From contig JAKQTP010000246.1 in assembly GCA_029563035.1 (NCBI GenBank), positions 1 through 43,003 on the forward strand: DNA of 43,003 nt. Direction: 5' to 3'. This document shows positions 25,482 through 33,984 of this stretch, piece after piece. Numbering within the stretch: position 1 is the first letter of the stretch; the number at the start of each line of letters is the position of its first letter. The position numbers were made by a program, and so were the translations under genes. The notes below the pieces were generated by a model. The model was given only the letters and a program-made list of their open reading frames with translations, was not told the DNA's origin and did not search any database. Source of the stretch: an archaeon. GTDB lineage: Archaea > Iainarchaeota > Iainarchaeia > CSSED10-239.

Positions 25482-27515
25482 ATGGAAAAGTCTCAGGAAA
25501 ATCTAAATGAATCATTAAATAAAATAAAATACTTAATAAATTATGATTCATCCAAAACACGTATCGAAAATACTGAATCGATAATATCTGAACAAGTTGG
25601 AGCAGTTGCTGGGCCTCAAATGGCTGCTAATATAGCCGCCAAGCAATCTCTAAAAATGCCACGAGGCACAAGCAATGAAATTATTGGATCTCGTGGTGAA
25701 GCAACAATTAGAGAAATTGACCGTATTGCAGGCAACATTAACTGGGAGCTCAACACCAAAGCTAGCTTAAGAACAGATTCACGAAATATGATCGCAGTAT
25801 ATAATCAATTAAGAAAATTAGCTGGGAAAACATATAAAGGAAAAAGAGCGATTGAAGTGGCTAATGAACAATATCAAAGATATTATAAAAAATCAATATT
25901 AGATGATATTGAAAAAAAATCTAAATTAAATTTTCAGGGTGAAGGATATAAGAAATTAATCATTGATTTATTACAGGGTAAAGAAGAACCTGCAACTAGT
26001 ACCGATCAAACTACATCACCTGATGTAAAACCTGGTGGATCTGGCGGTAATACTGGTGGATATAAATTTGTAATAGGCACGAGCGATGATCCATACAGAT
26101 ATGGAACATTAGGTAGTGGAATTGGATCAATTCAACAGACATTAGGTCTTGCGGCTGATGGAAAATGGGGTCCAAAGACTGATGCTAAAATAAAAGAATT
26201 GGCTCCTGAATATGCTAAAGGATTTACAAATGGCGATTTAGTTAAAGTTGCACAAGCAATCAGGGCAAAAACACAACCTGAATCACAACCAATAGCTCGT
26301 AGTACTGAGCCTGCTGTTAATCCGAAAGTAGCATCACAGCCATCATCTAAAAGCTTATCACAAGTACCATTGGCTGAGCAAAAAAAAAAGCTAAGTGAAC
26401 AAACTCGTCCAGGCGAAATGCTTGGCAAAACTGCTGCTGTAACAGGTGGGGCTTTGGCTGCTGGCGGAATCGCTGGCGCTGGAGCTGGCATTGCTGGAAG
26501 TACTGCAACAGGTAGTATGGCGGCATTAGGAGTAGGAAGCGTTGTACTTGGGGCAAAATCGGCTTTATTGCCAGCTACAGCTATTACAGCTGTTGGGGGA
26601 GGTGTAATAGCAGGGGCAGCCGCTTTAGCGTTAACTCCACTTGTTTTATGGCTAATTGACAAGGATAAAGCAAGGCCAAAAGTTCAAAAATTATTCAAAT
26701 ACGTTGAAGATAATAAAACCCAAATTGACCAAGTTCCAAGAGGATTGAGTGATGAACAAATATGGGACGCTTCTGATCAACTATTCATTGCGATGAAAAG
26801 ACTTGGTACAAGAGAAAAAGCTGTATATCGTGTATTTGAATCTTTAAAAACAATATCAGACTTATCAGCCTTAATAACATTTTATAATCAGGATAATAAA
26901 GTTTCATTAATGAAACAGCTTGATAGGGACTTTAATATGACAAAAGAATGGATGAAAATATATCGTCCGATCAGAAATTTAGTTTTACGTTTTGCTAAAG
27001 AAATGGCACAAAATCAACCTGAAACACCTGAAACAAGTGTTGGAGGAGCTGGCGGCGCTGGTGGAACATATAAGTTTGTTGATGGATCAGCTGAAAATCC
27101 ATATAAATATGGAACTAAAGGTCATGGTATAGTTAAAGTTCAAGAATGTTTAGGATTAAAAGCTGATGGATTATTCGGACCGAAAACTAAATCAAGATTA
27201 TCATCTCTTGGTCAATCATATGATCAATTTACAAATGAGGATGTTGCAACTATTTGTAAAATGGCTCGTCAAGAAAGATCTCCAATAACTGTTAAAGGAG
27301 CTCAGGGTGCGACTGCTGGACCAGTTGCGACTGCTCCAAAATTAACAAAAAATCTAAATATGACATCATTGGCGCCCACAGATAGAATATCAAATGATCG
27401 AATGAGAAATATTGTTGGAAATGTGAGGAGAGGTAAGAAATATGTTGGTGAACCACTTAACCCAGAAGAGACCGATTTTGTCAATAATTATATCTCAAAA
27501 GCAAGAGAAAAGTAA
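25482..27515 (+). CDS. Large tagged protein with two peptidoglycan-binding domains and a hydrophobic centre
   Basis: 677 residues. The start MEKSQENLNESLNKIKYLIN and then IISEQVG (about residues 35-41) is a longer version of the shared tag. Two PG_binding_1 repeats lie at about 175-255 (GSIQQTLGLAADGKWGPKT) and 525-600 (VKVQECLGLKADGLFGPKT), each after a Gly-rich linker. Between them, about 315-390, is a Gly/Ala-rich, strongly hydrophobic stretch ending ALALTPLVLWLIDKDK, likely membrane-inserting. This could be an ejection or tail protein that crosses the cell envelope; no lytic domain is recognised. Confidence 0.8.
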   Translation: MEKSQENLNESLNKIKYLINYDSSKTRIENTESIISEQVGAVAGPQMAANIAAKQSLKMPRGTSNEIIGSRGEATIREIDRIAGNINWELNTKASLRTDSRNMIAVYNQLRKLAGKTYKGKRAIEVANEQYQRYYKKSILDDIEKKSKLNFQGEGYKKLIIDLLQGKEEPATSTDQTTSPDVKPGGSGGNTGGYKFVIGTSDDPYRYGTLGSGIGSIQQTLGLAADGKWGPKTDAKIKELAPEYAKGFTNGDLVKVAQAIRAKTQPESQPIARSTEPAVNPKVASQPSSKSLSQVPLAEQKKKLSEQTRPGEMLGKTAAVTGGALAAGGIAGAGAGIAGSTATGSMAALGVGSVVLGAKSALLPATAITAVGGGVIAGAAALALTPLVLWLIDKDKARPKVQKLFKYVEDNKTQIDQVPRGLSDEQIWDASDQLFIAMKRLGTREKAVYRVFESLKTISDLSALITFYNQDNKVSLMKQLDRDFNMTKEWMKIYRPIRNLVLRFAKEMAQNQPETPETSVGGAGGAGGTYKFVDGSAENPYKYGTKGHGIVKVQECLGLKADGLFGPKTKSRLSSLGQSYDQFTNEDVATICKMARQERSPITVKGAQGATAGPVATAPKLTKNLNMTSLAPTDRISNDRMRNIVGNVRRGKKYVGEPLNPEETDFVNNYISKAREK

Positions 27516-27525
27516 GAACAACCCG

Positions 27526-27534
27526 ATATTTATA
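27526..27534 (+). promoter_or_regulatory. ATATTTATA motif before a short hairpin RNA region
   Basis: Exact copy 11 nt after the preceding stop and 9 nt before an ATG that opens an 11-codon frame. Confidence 0.35.
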
Positions 27535-27543
27535 ATTGAGTCT

Positions 27544-27579
27544 ATGGCTTGGTCACCATACGACGATAAAGTTTGTTAA
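27544..27579 (+). CDS. Possible 11-residue microprotein
   Basis: The frame reads MAWSPYDDKVC and stops. It is placed 9 nt after an ATATTTATA motif and before a perfect AAAGGAGG and a UUCG hairpin. The arrangement is suggestive of a short leader or a small RNA, but so short a frame could be chance. Confidence 0.2.
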   Translation: MAWSPYDDKVC

Positions 27580-27613
27580 ACGAAAAGGAGGTTGTTCAAA
27601 TTATCTCGGCAAA

Positions 27614-27635
27614 GAGGGCTTCGGTCCTCTTTGTT
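27614..27635 (+). terminator. UUCG-capped hairpin
   Basis: Nine-pair stem AAAGAGGGC / GTCCTCTTT capped by TTCG, about 100 nt after the large peptidoglycan-binding gene. There is no long T-run directly after it, so it could be a weak terminator, an RNA-stability element or part of a small RNA. An isolated AAAGGAGG lies 30 nt before it. Confidence 0.4.
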
Positions 27636-27658
27636 CGTTTCGTATATATCAATAAAAA

Positions 27659-27683
27659 AAGGTACTCAATGAGTACCTTTTCT
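27659..27683 (-). terminator. Terminator of the tmRNA gene (usable from both strands)
   Basis: Symmetric stem AAAGGTACTC / GAGTACCTTT with a short loop. On the minus strand it follows the tmRNA 3' end by a few bases and runs into seven T. It also has A/T runs on the other side and could stop plus-strand transcripts. Confidence 0.85.
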
Positions 27684-27688
27684 ATTAG

Positions 27689-28101
27689 TGGAGGTGAGCG
27701 GGTTCGAACCGCTGTCTTGCTCGCCAAACCATACTTGGACTACATGCTTATTTGATTATTCATAATCAACAAATATCAGATTCCTATTTTACCATTGTTA
27801 TCTGCAACTCTGGGAAGTTCACTTTTGTTAAAGTAGAACCTCAAACGAGACTTTCGATACACTTAGCGGGCAGTATCGGCCTTTGTTGGAACTTCTGTTG
27901 CTAGGTTATATGTTCATCGACCCCTCGTAGCGCTTCGTCTGAGACTAGGCGGCCACATTGGATGTTGCGAGTAAACCCGCTACTTCCATGTTTTTATAAA
28001 TGTTGCCATTTATCATTTACCATCGTAGTTTTAAGTCATAGATGATATTAGACCACATGCCCAAATACCATTTAAACGCCAATCAATACCTGGTCACCCC
28101 C
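27689..28101 (-). ncRNA. ssrA: tmRNA (transfer-messenger RNA)
   Basis: 413 nt. The 5' end GGGGGTG pairs with the 3' CACCTCC (one G-U), next to a T-arm AGCGG-TTCGAAC-CCGCT and discriminator A; CCA is not encoded. Between the ends lies a long insert with a frame that ends in -VAA and TAG at 27945. The most plausible tag starts at GCG 27980, after AGTA (the usual bases before the resume codon), and reads AGLLATSNVAA; an in-frame longer tag from 28007 cannot be excluded. tmRNA plus SmpB rescues stalled ribosomes and marks the product for proteolysis. It has its own host-type promoter and terminator. tmRNA in phages is known but uncommon. Confidence 0.92.
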
Positions 28102-28122
28102 ATTAAATCAAAGAACGTAATG

Positions 28123-28153
28123 CAAATATATAAATATTATTTGAATTTCCAAA
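28123..28153 (-). promoter_or_regulatory. Bacteroidetes-type promoter of tmRNA
   Basis: Minus strand TTTG, 19 nt, TATATTTG, matching TTTG-N19-TA(N2)TTTG. The -7 box ends 22 nt before the mature tmRNA 5' end; CGTTCTTTGA in between resembles a boxA. Confidence 0.85.
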
Positions 28154-28160
28154 ATATTTC

Positions 28161-29702
28161 TTACCTATTTTGAAAAATTTTATTTATAATCTTTTGAAGC
28201 TGTTGTGGACTCGTATCAGGGACTTGGGTTGGACCAAATCCATGTTTTTGTTTAAAATGAACAAACCCTTTATTAAAGTTTTCTTTCCACTCAGGAGTAT
28301 GCCCAATAGTTGAATTCTCAATGCATCCTTCAATATCCTTAATGTATTTCCAAGATTGATTGATATCGGCAAACCACCAGTATGGCGTCGTATATCCCTT
28401 TTTATAGGCCATCATTGTATGATCAACATGTTCCCATGCGTTTCGATAGAATTCATCAACGAGGCCGATATCTTCTAGAACATCTCTATGATAATATGAA
28501 AATGCCCCAACACAATTAGGATATAATGCCACTTCAATTCCATCTCCAAACTTAAGAATCTCTCTTGGATTAGGTTCCGTAAGATTTTCCTGCTTCGCCC
28601 TTTCATCCAGTGTATTAAATCCACGAGCGCCCTTTTTATTGGCAGGGCCTTGCAAAGCATAGTTTAAATGTTTAATACCTGAATAAACTGATGTTTTAAT
28701 ATACTTGTCAAATACCTCGTCCGTTTGTAATAAAACGTCATCTTCCATTACGAAAATATGCTCACATCCCTGTTCAAGGAGATATTTCATAGCAGTATTT
28801 TTCGCTATACCAACGGATTTATTTTCATTATGCTGAATAATGTGTGCGTGCTTCGGATAAACATCAGGATCATAAGGTGTTCCATCATTAACTATAACGA
28901 AATGTTTTATCCATTGTGGAATTGTTGCTGCAGATTGCCTTATTCTATCTGGTGCATTATATGTAACTATACCAACCCCAATACTATCCCTTGAATAGTT
29001 TAATAACTGTAATATACTTTTGTTATTGGTCATTCTAAGAGGTAGAACATCTTTAAATTTTTCTTCAAATTGAGCCTTGTTTAATTCCCATTGTTCATTT
29101 GTTTGACCAATAGATTTATGGGTGATATCAAATTTTGTGGTTACACCAATTTTAACACCTTCTAAATAATTGTGGATACAGAATGGAATGTCATAAAAAT
29201 GAAAACCTTTAAAATCTTCATCAAATTTCACTTTAATTCTTTGCTTATGTACCATAAAAAATACCCCATCCACACATATAACATCTTTGAGAGTATCAAT
29301 ATATGATTCTTTGGAATATTTGTTTACCCATGTTTTTCCATCCTTTGTGTGAGAAACCTTTCCTTCCATTGACTTTTGAATCTCCCACCATCTTCCATTA
29401 ATAAGATCTGTAGTACCAGCAACACCAATTATTCCGTAATCTTCGAACTTTTCAAATAATTTTATTATTTTATTTCCAATATTTGTTGTGTTAATTATAA
29501 TGTCGTCGTGCATAAAAACGACTATATCATTGGAGCTTTCTTCAATCCCTTTATTGTAGACCTCAGCCAATGACATCTTATTGTCGTTTTCATATATCAG
29601 GATTTCGGTCTTCGGATGTGAAAACGCTTTTCTTATACTTCTATAAAGGTTATCGTCTTTTTTTCTAGTTGACGTAACAACACTTACAATATTATCGTTC
29701 AT
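28161..29702 (-). CDS. Tandem-domain GT2-like glycosyltransferase
   Basis: 513 residues. Domain 1 (about 1-225): VSVVTSTRKKDDNLYRSIRK, LAEVYNKGIEESSNDIVVFMHDDI, a GT-A start and DxD-equivalent HDD. Domain 2 (about 240-513): GIVTYNAPDRIRQSAATI, VIVNDGTPYDPD, VGIAKNTAMKYL and IFVMEDDVLL, a second GT-A copy. Two catalytic domains in one chain suggest it adds two sugars or a repeating unit. The 3' end is 59 nt from the tmRNA gene; its start overlaps the phosphoesterase gene by 4 nt. Confidence 0.85.
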   Translation of the reverse strand: MNDNIVSVVTSTRKKDDNLYRSIRKAFSHPKTEILIYENDNKMSLAEVYNKGIEESSNDIVVFMHDDIIINTTNIGNKIIKLFEKFEDYGIIGVAGTTDLINGRWWEIQKSMEGKVSHTKDGKTWVNKYSKESYIDTLKDVICVDGVFFMVHKQRIKVKFDEDFKGFHFYDIPFCIHNYLEGVKIGVTTKFDITHKSIGQTNEQWELNKAQFEEKFKDVLPLRMTNNKSILQLLNYSRDSIGVGIVTYNAPDRIRQSAATIPQWIKHFVIVNDGTPYDPDVYPKHAHIIQHNENKSVGIAKNTAMKYLLEQGCEHIFVMEDDVLLQTDEVFDKYIKTSVYSGIKHLNYALQGPANKKGARGFNTLDERAKQENLTEPNPREILKFGDGIEVALYPNCVGAFSYYHRDVLEDIGLVDEFYRNAWEHVDHTMMAYKKGYTTPYWWFADINQSWKYIKDIEGCIENSTIGHTPEWKENFNKGFVHFKQKHGFGPTQVPDTSPQQLQKIINKIFQNR

Positions 29703-30409
29703 TTTTGTAAAATTTTTGCTTTCAATTTTCCTTTAACTTCAGTTAATTTTATGATAATTGGTTTGTTAGATGGTACATACCTACGTGTGCAGGTTGATCC
29801 ATTAACAAATAATGTATCAATAGTTGCAAGTTCGCCGTATGCTTCATGAATATGCCCAAACACATGCAAAGTTGGCTTTATCTTTTCAACATAATCTCTC
29901 AAAGTTGATGATCCTAGTGGCATATAAGTTGGTAAACCAAAATCTCTTATATTTTGTGGCGGACAATGTGTTATTAAAACATCGGTATCTATTGGTATTT
30001 TCTCATAGTATTTATACAAATCTTTTTCAGGAATATTAAATGCCCAGTTCATAAATGGTGGTTGCCATGGAGTGCCATAAAATTTTATTGGTCTGGAAAA
30101 CTTAGGATCTTCAATAGTAAACGACGAATCTTCCAGATAAACACAATCTGACTGAGATAGATTTTCCTCATTTATATAATGATATAGCCAAGGCTCTTTT
30201 CTCTCAAATCCCCAATCATGGTTTCCTGCAATAAAAATTTTAGCGTCATAACCTTCAAGATTCTGAAACCAATGTACAAAACTCTGTATATCTCTCTCAG
30301 ATCCAATATTACAACAATCGCCAGCATGAATTAACACATCCCCTTTTGGTAATTTAGGGATTATACTTCGATGTAATCCATGAGTATCTGATAATAGTAT
30401 AATTCTCAT
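29699..30409 (-). CDS. Calcineurin-like metallophosphoesterase
   Basis: 236 residues from the ATG at 30409; a frame from a TTG at 30418 would overlap the promoter. Motifs in order: LLSDTHG, HAGDCC, AGNHDWGFE, ITHCPPQN, HVFGHIHEAYG, the complete two-metal site of the family. Such enzymes hydrolyse phosphomonoesters, diesters or nucleotides, and in phages may act on nucleic-acid ends or nucleotides; the substrate cannot be read from the sequence. The -7 box ends only 6 nt before the ATG, so the transcript may be leaderless. Confidence 0.92.
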   Translation of the reverse strand: MRIILLSDTHGLHRSIIPKLPKGDVLIHAGDCCNIGSERDIQSFVHWFQNLEGYDAKIFIAGNHDWGFERKEPWLYHYINEENLSQSDCVYLEDSSFTIEDPKFSRPIKFYGTPWQPPFMNWAFNIPEKDLYKYYEKIPIDTDVLITHCPPQNIRDFGLPTYMPLGSSTLRDYVEKIKPTLHVFGHIHEAYGELATIDTLFVNGSTCTRRYVPSNKPIIIKLTEVKGKLKAKILQK

Positions 30410-30415
30410 AATAGG

Positions 30416-30447
30416 CAAATATACTATTTTTTATTCAAAAAAACAAA
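30416..30447 (-). promoter_or_regulatory. Bacteroidetes-type promoter of the phosphoesterase-glycosyltransferase unit
   Basis: Minus strand TTTG, 20 nt, TATATTTG. A second TATATTTG on the plus strand at 30450-30457 faces the CCA-enzyme gene but lacks a clear TTTG partner. Confidence 0.75.
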
Positions 30448-30478
30448 TCTATATTTGTATTTATAATTAATACACAAT

Positions 30479-31912
30479 ATGACTCAGGAAGAAAAAATAC
30501 TAGATCTTGTAAAAAGAACAATCAAAGGTACTGAATGGGAAAATAAAATTTATCTCGTTGGCGGAGCCGTTCGTGATCAAGTTATGGTTGGTGTTGTTGA
30601 TGATCTGGATTTCGTTGTTGAAGGTAACATTACTTCAGGAGTCGACTTTGCTGAATGGCTATGTAAAAAATGGAATGTATTTAAACCCAATAGTAATCCC
30701 GTCATTTTTCCAAAATATGGAACGGCAAATATGCATTATAATGACATTAAATTAGAATTTGTTGCTCCACGAAAAGAAAAATATACTGAAGGATCTAGAA
30801 AACCTGTTGTTTCGGATGGCGTTTTAATGGATGACGCAATGCGAAGAGATCTTACGATCAATTCATTGATGAGGAATATAAGTACTAACCAAATAGTAGA
30901 TCTCACGGGAAAAGGAATGTATGACATCAAAAACGGGATAATTCGAACCCCTTCAGATCCAGAAATCATATTTAAAGACGATCCATTACGAATGCTAAGA
31001 GCAATCAGATTTACCGTTAAATATGGATTTAAAATGTCCCAAGAAACAATGGATGGAATAACTATGCACGCTAATTTAATTAATAGTGGAGCAGTTTCAC
31101 AAGAAAGAATTGGTACTGAACTAAGTAAAATACTTTTATCCAAAGATCCTGTTATGGGAATTGAACTGATGCAAAAAACGGGCTTATTAAAAATAATAAT
31201 CCCAGAACTTGATCAAATGGTAGGACTTGGACAAAACAAATACCATAGTGAGGATGCGTATCACCATACTCTATCGGTATTGAAAAATACTCCACCTAAA
31301 TTGGAAACTCGATTAATGGCATTACTTCATGATATTGGAAAAGCGGCAACAAAATCTACGGCAGAAGGTGATGAAGTTCATTTCTATGGTCATGAAAATG
31401 TTGGCGAGAAAATTGCAATTGATATTTTGAGAAGATTAAAATACCCGAATGAACTGATAAATGCTGTTGCTTTGGGTGTTAAGACACATATGAGTTTAAA
31501 ACATGGTCTTGATGATGCAGCGAAAATTAGTGATAAAACGTTGAGAAAGTTTTCAGTTTCAACTGGGGAACATCTTAATGATATACTGGATCTTATTCAT
31601 GCCGATAATGTTTCGCATTCTGATGTTGCGTCAATGCCTAATCAAATTAAATATGTTAAACAAAGAATTGATAATTTAAAAACACCCAAAACTCAAACTG
31701 ACGTAAAATTACCATTGGATGGGAATGATATAAAACAGATTCTCGGCATTAAAGATGGACCGATGGTAGGCAAAGTAAAAACTGCAGTTGAAGATGCTTG
31801 GTATGAAAATCCCAATCTCACAAGGGATGAAGCAATTGAAATCGTTAAACAATTCAAAATTGAAAACGAAATCAACGAAATAAAACGAATAATGAAAGCA
31901 ATAATAAATTAA
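30479..31912 (+). CDS. cca: CCA tRNA nucleotidyltransferase with HD domain
   Basis: 477 residues. YLVGGAVRDQVM and DDLDFVVEG are the class II nucleotidyltransferase head with the catalytic Asp pair, RRDLTINSLM and DPLRMLRAIRFTVKYGF are the conserved neck, and LLHDIGKAATKS at about residue 280 with HENVG is an HD phosphohydrolase domain. It adds or repairs the 3' CCA of tRNA. Nearly all tRNA genes in this window lack an encoded CCA, so the phage tRNAs need this activity. Followed by a strong terminator. Confidence 0.95.
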   Translation: MTQEEKILDLVKRTIKGTEWENKIYLVGGAVRDQVMVGVVDDLDFVVEGNITSGVDFAEWLCKKWNVFKPNSNPVIFPKYGTANMHYNDIKLEFVAPRKEKYTEGSRKPVVSDGVLMDDAMRRDLTINSLMRNISTNQIVDLTGKGMYDIKNGIIRTPSDPEIIFKDDPLRMLRAIRFTVKYGFKMSQETMDGITMHANLINSGAVSQERIGTELSKILLSKDPVMGIELMQKTGLLKIIIPELDQMVGLGQNKYHSEDAYHHTLSVLKNTPPKLETRLMALLHDIGKAATKSTAEGDEVHFYGHENVGEKIAIDILRRLKYPNELINAVALGVKTHMSLKHGLDDAAKISDKTLRKFSVSTGEHLNDILDLIHADNVSHSDVASMPNQIKYVKQRIDNLKTPKTQTDVKLPLDGNDIKQILGIKDGPMVGKVKTAVEDAWYENPNLTRDEAIEIVKQFKIENEINEIKRIMKAIIN

Positions 31913-31913
31913 A

Positions 31914-31939
31914 AGGTCGGATTTCTCCGACCTTTTTTT
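31914..31939 (+). terminator. Intrinsic terminator of cca
   Basis: Stem AAGGTCGGA / TCCGACCTT with a TTTC loop and eight T. Two further palindromes follow (31944-31960 and 31970-31986) without T-runs on the plus strand; the second may serve the convergent gene. Confidence 0.9.
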
Positions 31940-31992
31940 TGGGGCTGTGGTTAACAGCCGCTCCACCATCTCGTTTTAAAAACGAGCAAATT

Positions 31993-32400
31993 TTATTTTT
32001 TTGGTTCAGTAAAATCTTGATTTGGATCCACTTTTATTGGAACAAATAATGCGTACCCATCATCATCTTCAAAATGATTACATTCATCAATCATCCATTG
32101 GAATTTATATCTCCAATATTCGAAAGCATTTCGTTCTTCATTCCATCGTGCTCTATTCGCCCGACGATGATTACCGATATATACTGTCCCATTTACTAAT
32201 TCATTCTTAGGTATAGCTCCAGCTTCAATGAGTTTTGGAATATAGAATGTTCTATATTCTTCTTGACCCACAACAGGAATGTGCGGAACATCTTCAGGTT
32301 TTTCAAAATGGGGAAGATTTTTCCAATATTCCATTTCCTTGATTTTCCTTTCAGCAAACTTTTCAAGGGCTTGTTTCTTATATTTTTCTAAGTCATTCAT
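31993..32400 (-). CDS. Hypothetical protein
   Basis: 135 residues, starting with a charged helix (MNDLEKYKKQALEKFAERK) and continuing with an aromatic, charged domain (YIGNHRRANRARWNEER, EYWRYKFQWMIDE). No family recognised. It lies 5 nt after the transglycosylase-like gene, so probably in the same unit. Confidence 0.68.
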   Translation of the reverse strand: MNDLEKYKKQALEKFAERKIKEMEYWKNLPHFEKPEDVPHIPVVGQEEYRTFYIPKLIEAGAIPKNELVNGTVYIGNHRRANRARWNEERNAFEYWRYKFQWMIDECNHFEDDDGYALFVPIKVDPNQDFTEPKK

Positions 32401-32405
32401 ATATC

Positions 32406-33086
32406 TTAATTTAGAAGATCCATCATCATTTTATCATCATCTAAAAGATATTTATTCGGATCATTAATATATTCAATGATTTTCAAATAATTTCTTGACA
32501 AATTATAAATTGAAAATTCTTTAATATAATCCGAAACTTTTGTTCCGTATCCATCTTGAAGATCAACTTTACCATCACTTAAAAGAAAAATTTTAATTCC
32601 TCCCAAACCTCCAAGATGCATTCCAGCAAGTAATCCACCTTTCGTAATGTAAATACCATTAACTATCTGTCCAATATAATCAACATATCGAACATCCGAA
32701 TATTTACTTATTTTTCGGTTAAGATCAAGTTCATTACACATAATCAAAGCTTTTAGAGCTTCGATCTGCAATTCTCTTGGAAATATTGATGGGTCTTTTC
32801 TAAACGCTTCAGGGGTTATGTGACCAAACCCAACTCTTTCTAATGCTGATTGACCAAATTGAAATTCACCAAGATAATTGTACGAATTAACTGTTGTCCA
32901 ATCATTTCCTGATTCTTTAAATCCAAGATGGTTCATAAACTCATCAAATTCCTTTTCATATTCACTCAGATAAAAATTGTACAATGACATTTCCATCTGT
33001 TTTTTTTTCTGTTCACCACTAAAATCTGGCGCCGCACAAATGTGAGAAACACCGATTAAACAAAGAACAACGATTAGCTTTTTCAT
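32406..33086 (-). CDS. Secreted lytic-transglycosylase-like protein
   Basis: 226 residues from the ATG at 33086, which starts a clean signal peptide (MKKLIVVLCLIGVSHICAA). The mature part has LGFKESGNDWTTVNSYNYLG and EFQFGQSAL, which resembles the catalytic Glu-Ser and following motif of SLT/goose-type lysozyme folds. It could cut peptidoglycan from the periplasmic side late in infection, i.e. act as an endolysin exported by Sec. The family call is by motif only. It has its own host-type promoter. Confidence 0.72.
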   Translation of the reverse strand: MKKLIVVLCLIGVSHICAAPDFSGEQKKKQMEMSLYNFYLSEYEKEFDEFMNHLGFKESGNDWTTVNSYNYLGEFQFGQSALERVGFGHITPEAFRKDPSIFPRELQIEALKALIMCNELDLNRKISKYSDVRYVDYIGQIVNGIYITKGGLLAGMHLGGLGGIKIFLLSDGKVDLQDGYGTKVSDYIKEFSIYNLSRNYLKIIEYINDPNKYLLDDDKMMMDLLN

Positions 33087-33131
33087 GGTTATACGATTTA
33101 AGTTAATAACTAAATGTGAAGCTATGTTGTA

Positions 33132-33162
33132 CAAAGATAACACTAATTTTCTAACTACCAAA
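33132..33162 (-). promoter_or_regulatory. Bacteroidetes-type promoter of the transglycosylase-like gene
   Basis: Minus strand TTTG, 19 nt, TATCTTTG, 45 nt before the start at 33086. Confidence 0.75.
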
Positions 33163-33232
33163 TATTTTCCTTTCTTTTTTGATGAAATATACGAAATAAA
33201 TATCAGATAATCAAGTAAAATCTATTTTGTTG

Positions 33233-33958
33233 CTATTTCTTTTCGGGTTCTTTACGGAATGACCACTTGTCAAATCCATGCTGAGCTATCTTATACTTGT
33301 CATCAACATTAACAATGTCTTTTTCTTTGTTTCCAAGCACACCACTCAAAAACATCTGAATTTCCTGAAATGCCTGAAACGCATTAAACACTTTGAAGAA
33401 TTGGTATTCCTTCAATAATGGATTAATGAAAAATTTGGGATTGTTATGATAATTCTTTTCTCTGTAATACCTTCCGTAATCACTATCATAAACAAACACA
33501 GGCGTATTAAGCTCACGAAAAATGTCCATTGCATCATATGATAAGACATAATTGAGGCTGTCTTCAAGATTTCCTCCCCACCAGCTGAACTGTTCAACTA
33601 TTTTCTTTATGTTGTCATTATTATAATCAATTGTGGTAATTAATTCATCACCGACATATGGTTTTTTTTCTCCTACACTATAGAATTTCCAACCAACATA
33701 TATTTTACCACAGAATCCAATAATAAACGGAGCCACATGTTCATAAACAACTTTGAGCTCTTTTTTGACACTCACATTGGATAATCTATAAAACGGACTT
33801 GGCTTGGTATTATTTAATGCATGATATCTTCGAAATATCTTTGGATATTTTTCTTCATCTAATTCGATGATATCTCGATTATAAACAATGGTCTTGTCGA
33901 TACCCGTAGTACCAGCAACGCCATCATAATAATCTTTCCGTTTCGAAATTATATACAT
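33233..33958 (-). CDS. Hypothetical protein
   Basis: 241 residues. The N-terminal 110 residues look beta-rich (YHALNNTKPSPFYRLSN, FIIGFCGKIYVGWKFY), the middle has SWWGGNLEDSLNYVLSYDAM, and PVFVYDSDYGRYYREKNYH follows. Cytoplasmic, no transmembrane segment. No family recognised. Begins 26 nt after the end of the tRNA-Leu(UAA) gene. Confidence 0.7.
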   Translation of the reverse strand: MYIISKRKDYYDGVAGTTGIDKTIVYNRDIIELDEEKYPKIFRRYHALNNTKPSPFYRLSNVSVKKELKVVYEHVAPFIIGFCGKIYVGWKFYSVGEKKPYVGDELITTIDYNNDNIKKIVEQFSWWGGNLEDSLNYVLSYDAMDIFRELNTPVFVYDSDYGRYYREKNYHNNPKFFINPLLKEYQFFKVFNAFQAFQEIQMFLSGVLGNKEKDIVNVDDKYKIAQHGFDKWSFRKEPEKK

Positions 33959-33984
33959 ATCAAAATTTTAAGTTGAAAAAATTG

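Noticed and set aside
26132..26662. 176-codon minus-strand frame rich in Ala and Pro
   Set aside because: Shadow of the Gly/Ala-rich part of the peptidoglycan-binding protein on the other strand, with unlikely composition.
27573..27755. 60-codon plus-strand frame starting with TTG
   Set aside because: It runs through the UUCG hairpin, the terminator and the 3' end of the tmRNA, so it is a by-product of those elements.
31940..31990. Possible tRNA fragment or extra terminator after cca
   Set aside because: GGCTGT/ACAGCC and CTCGTTTT/AAAACGAG are simple palindromes; no tRNA arms can be assembled.
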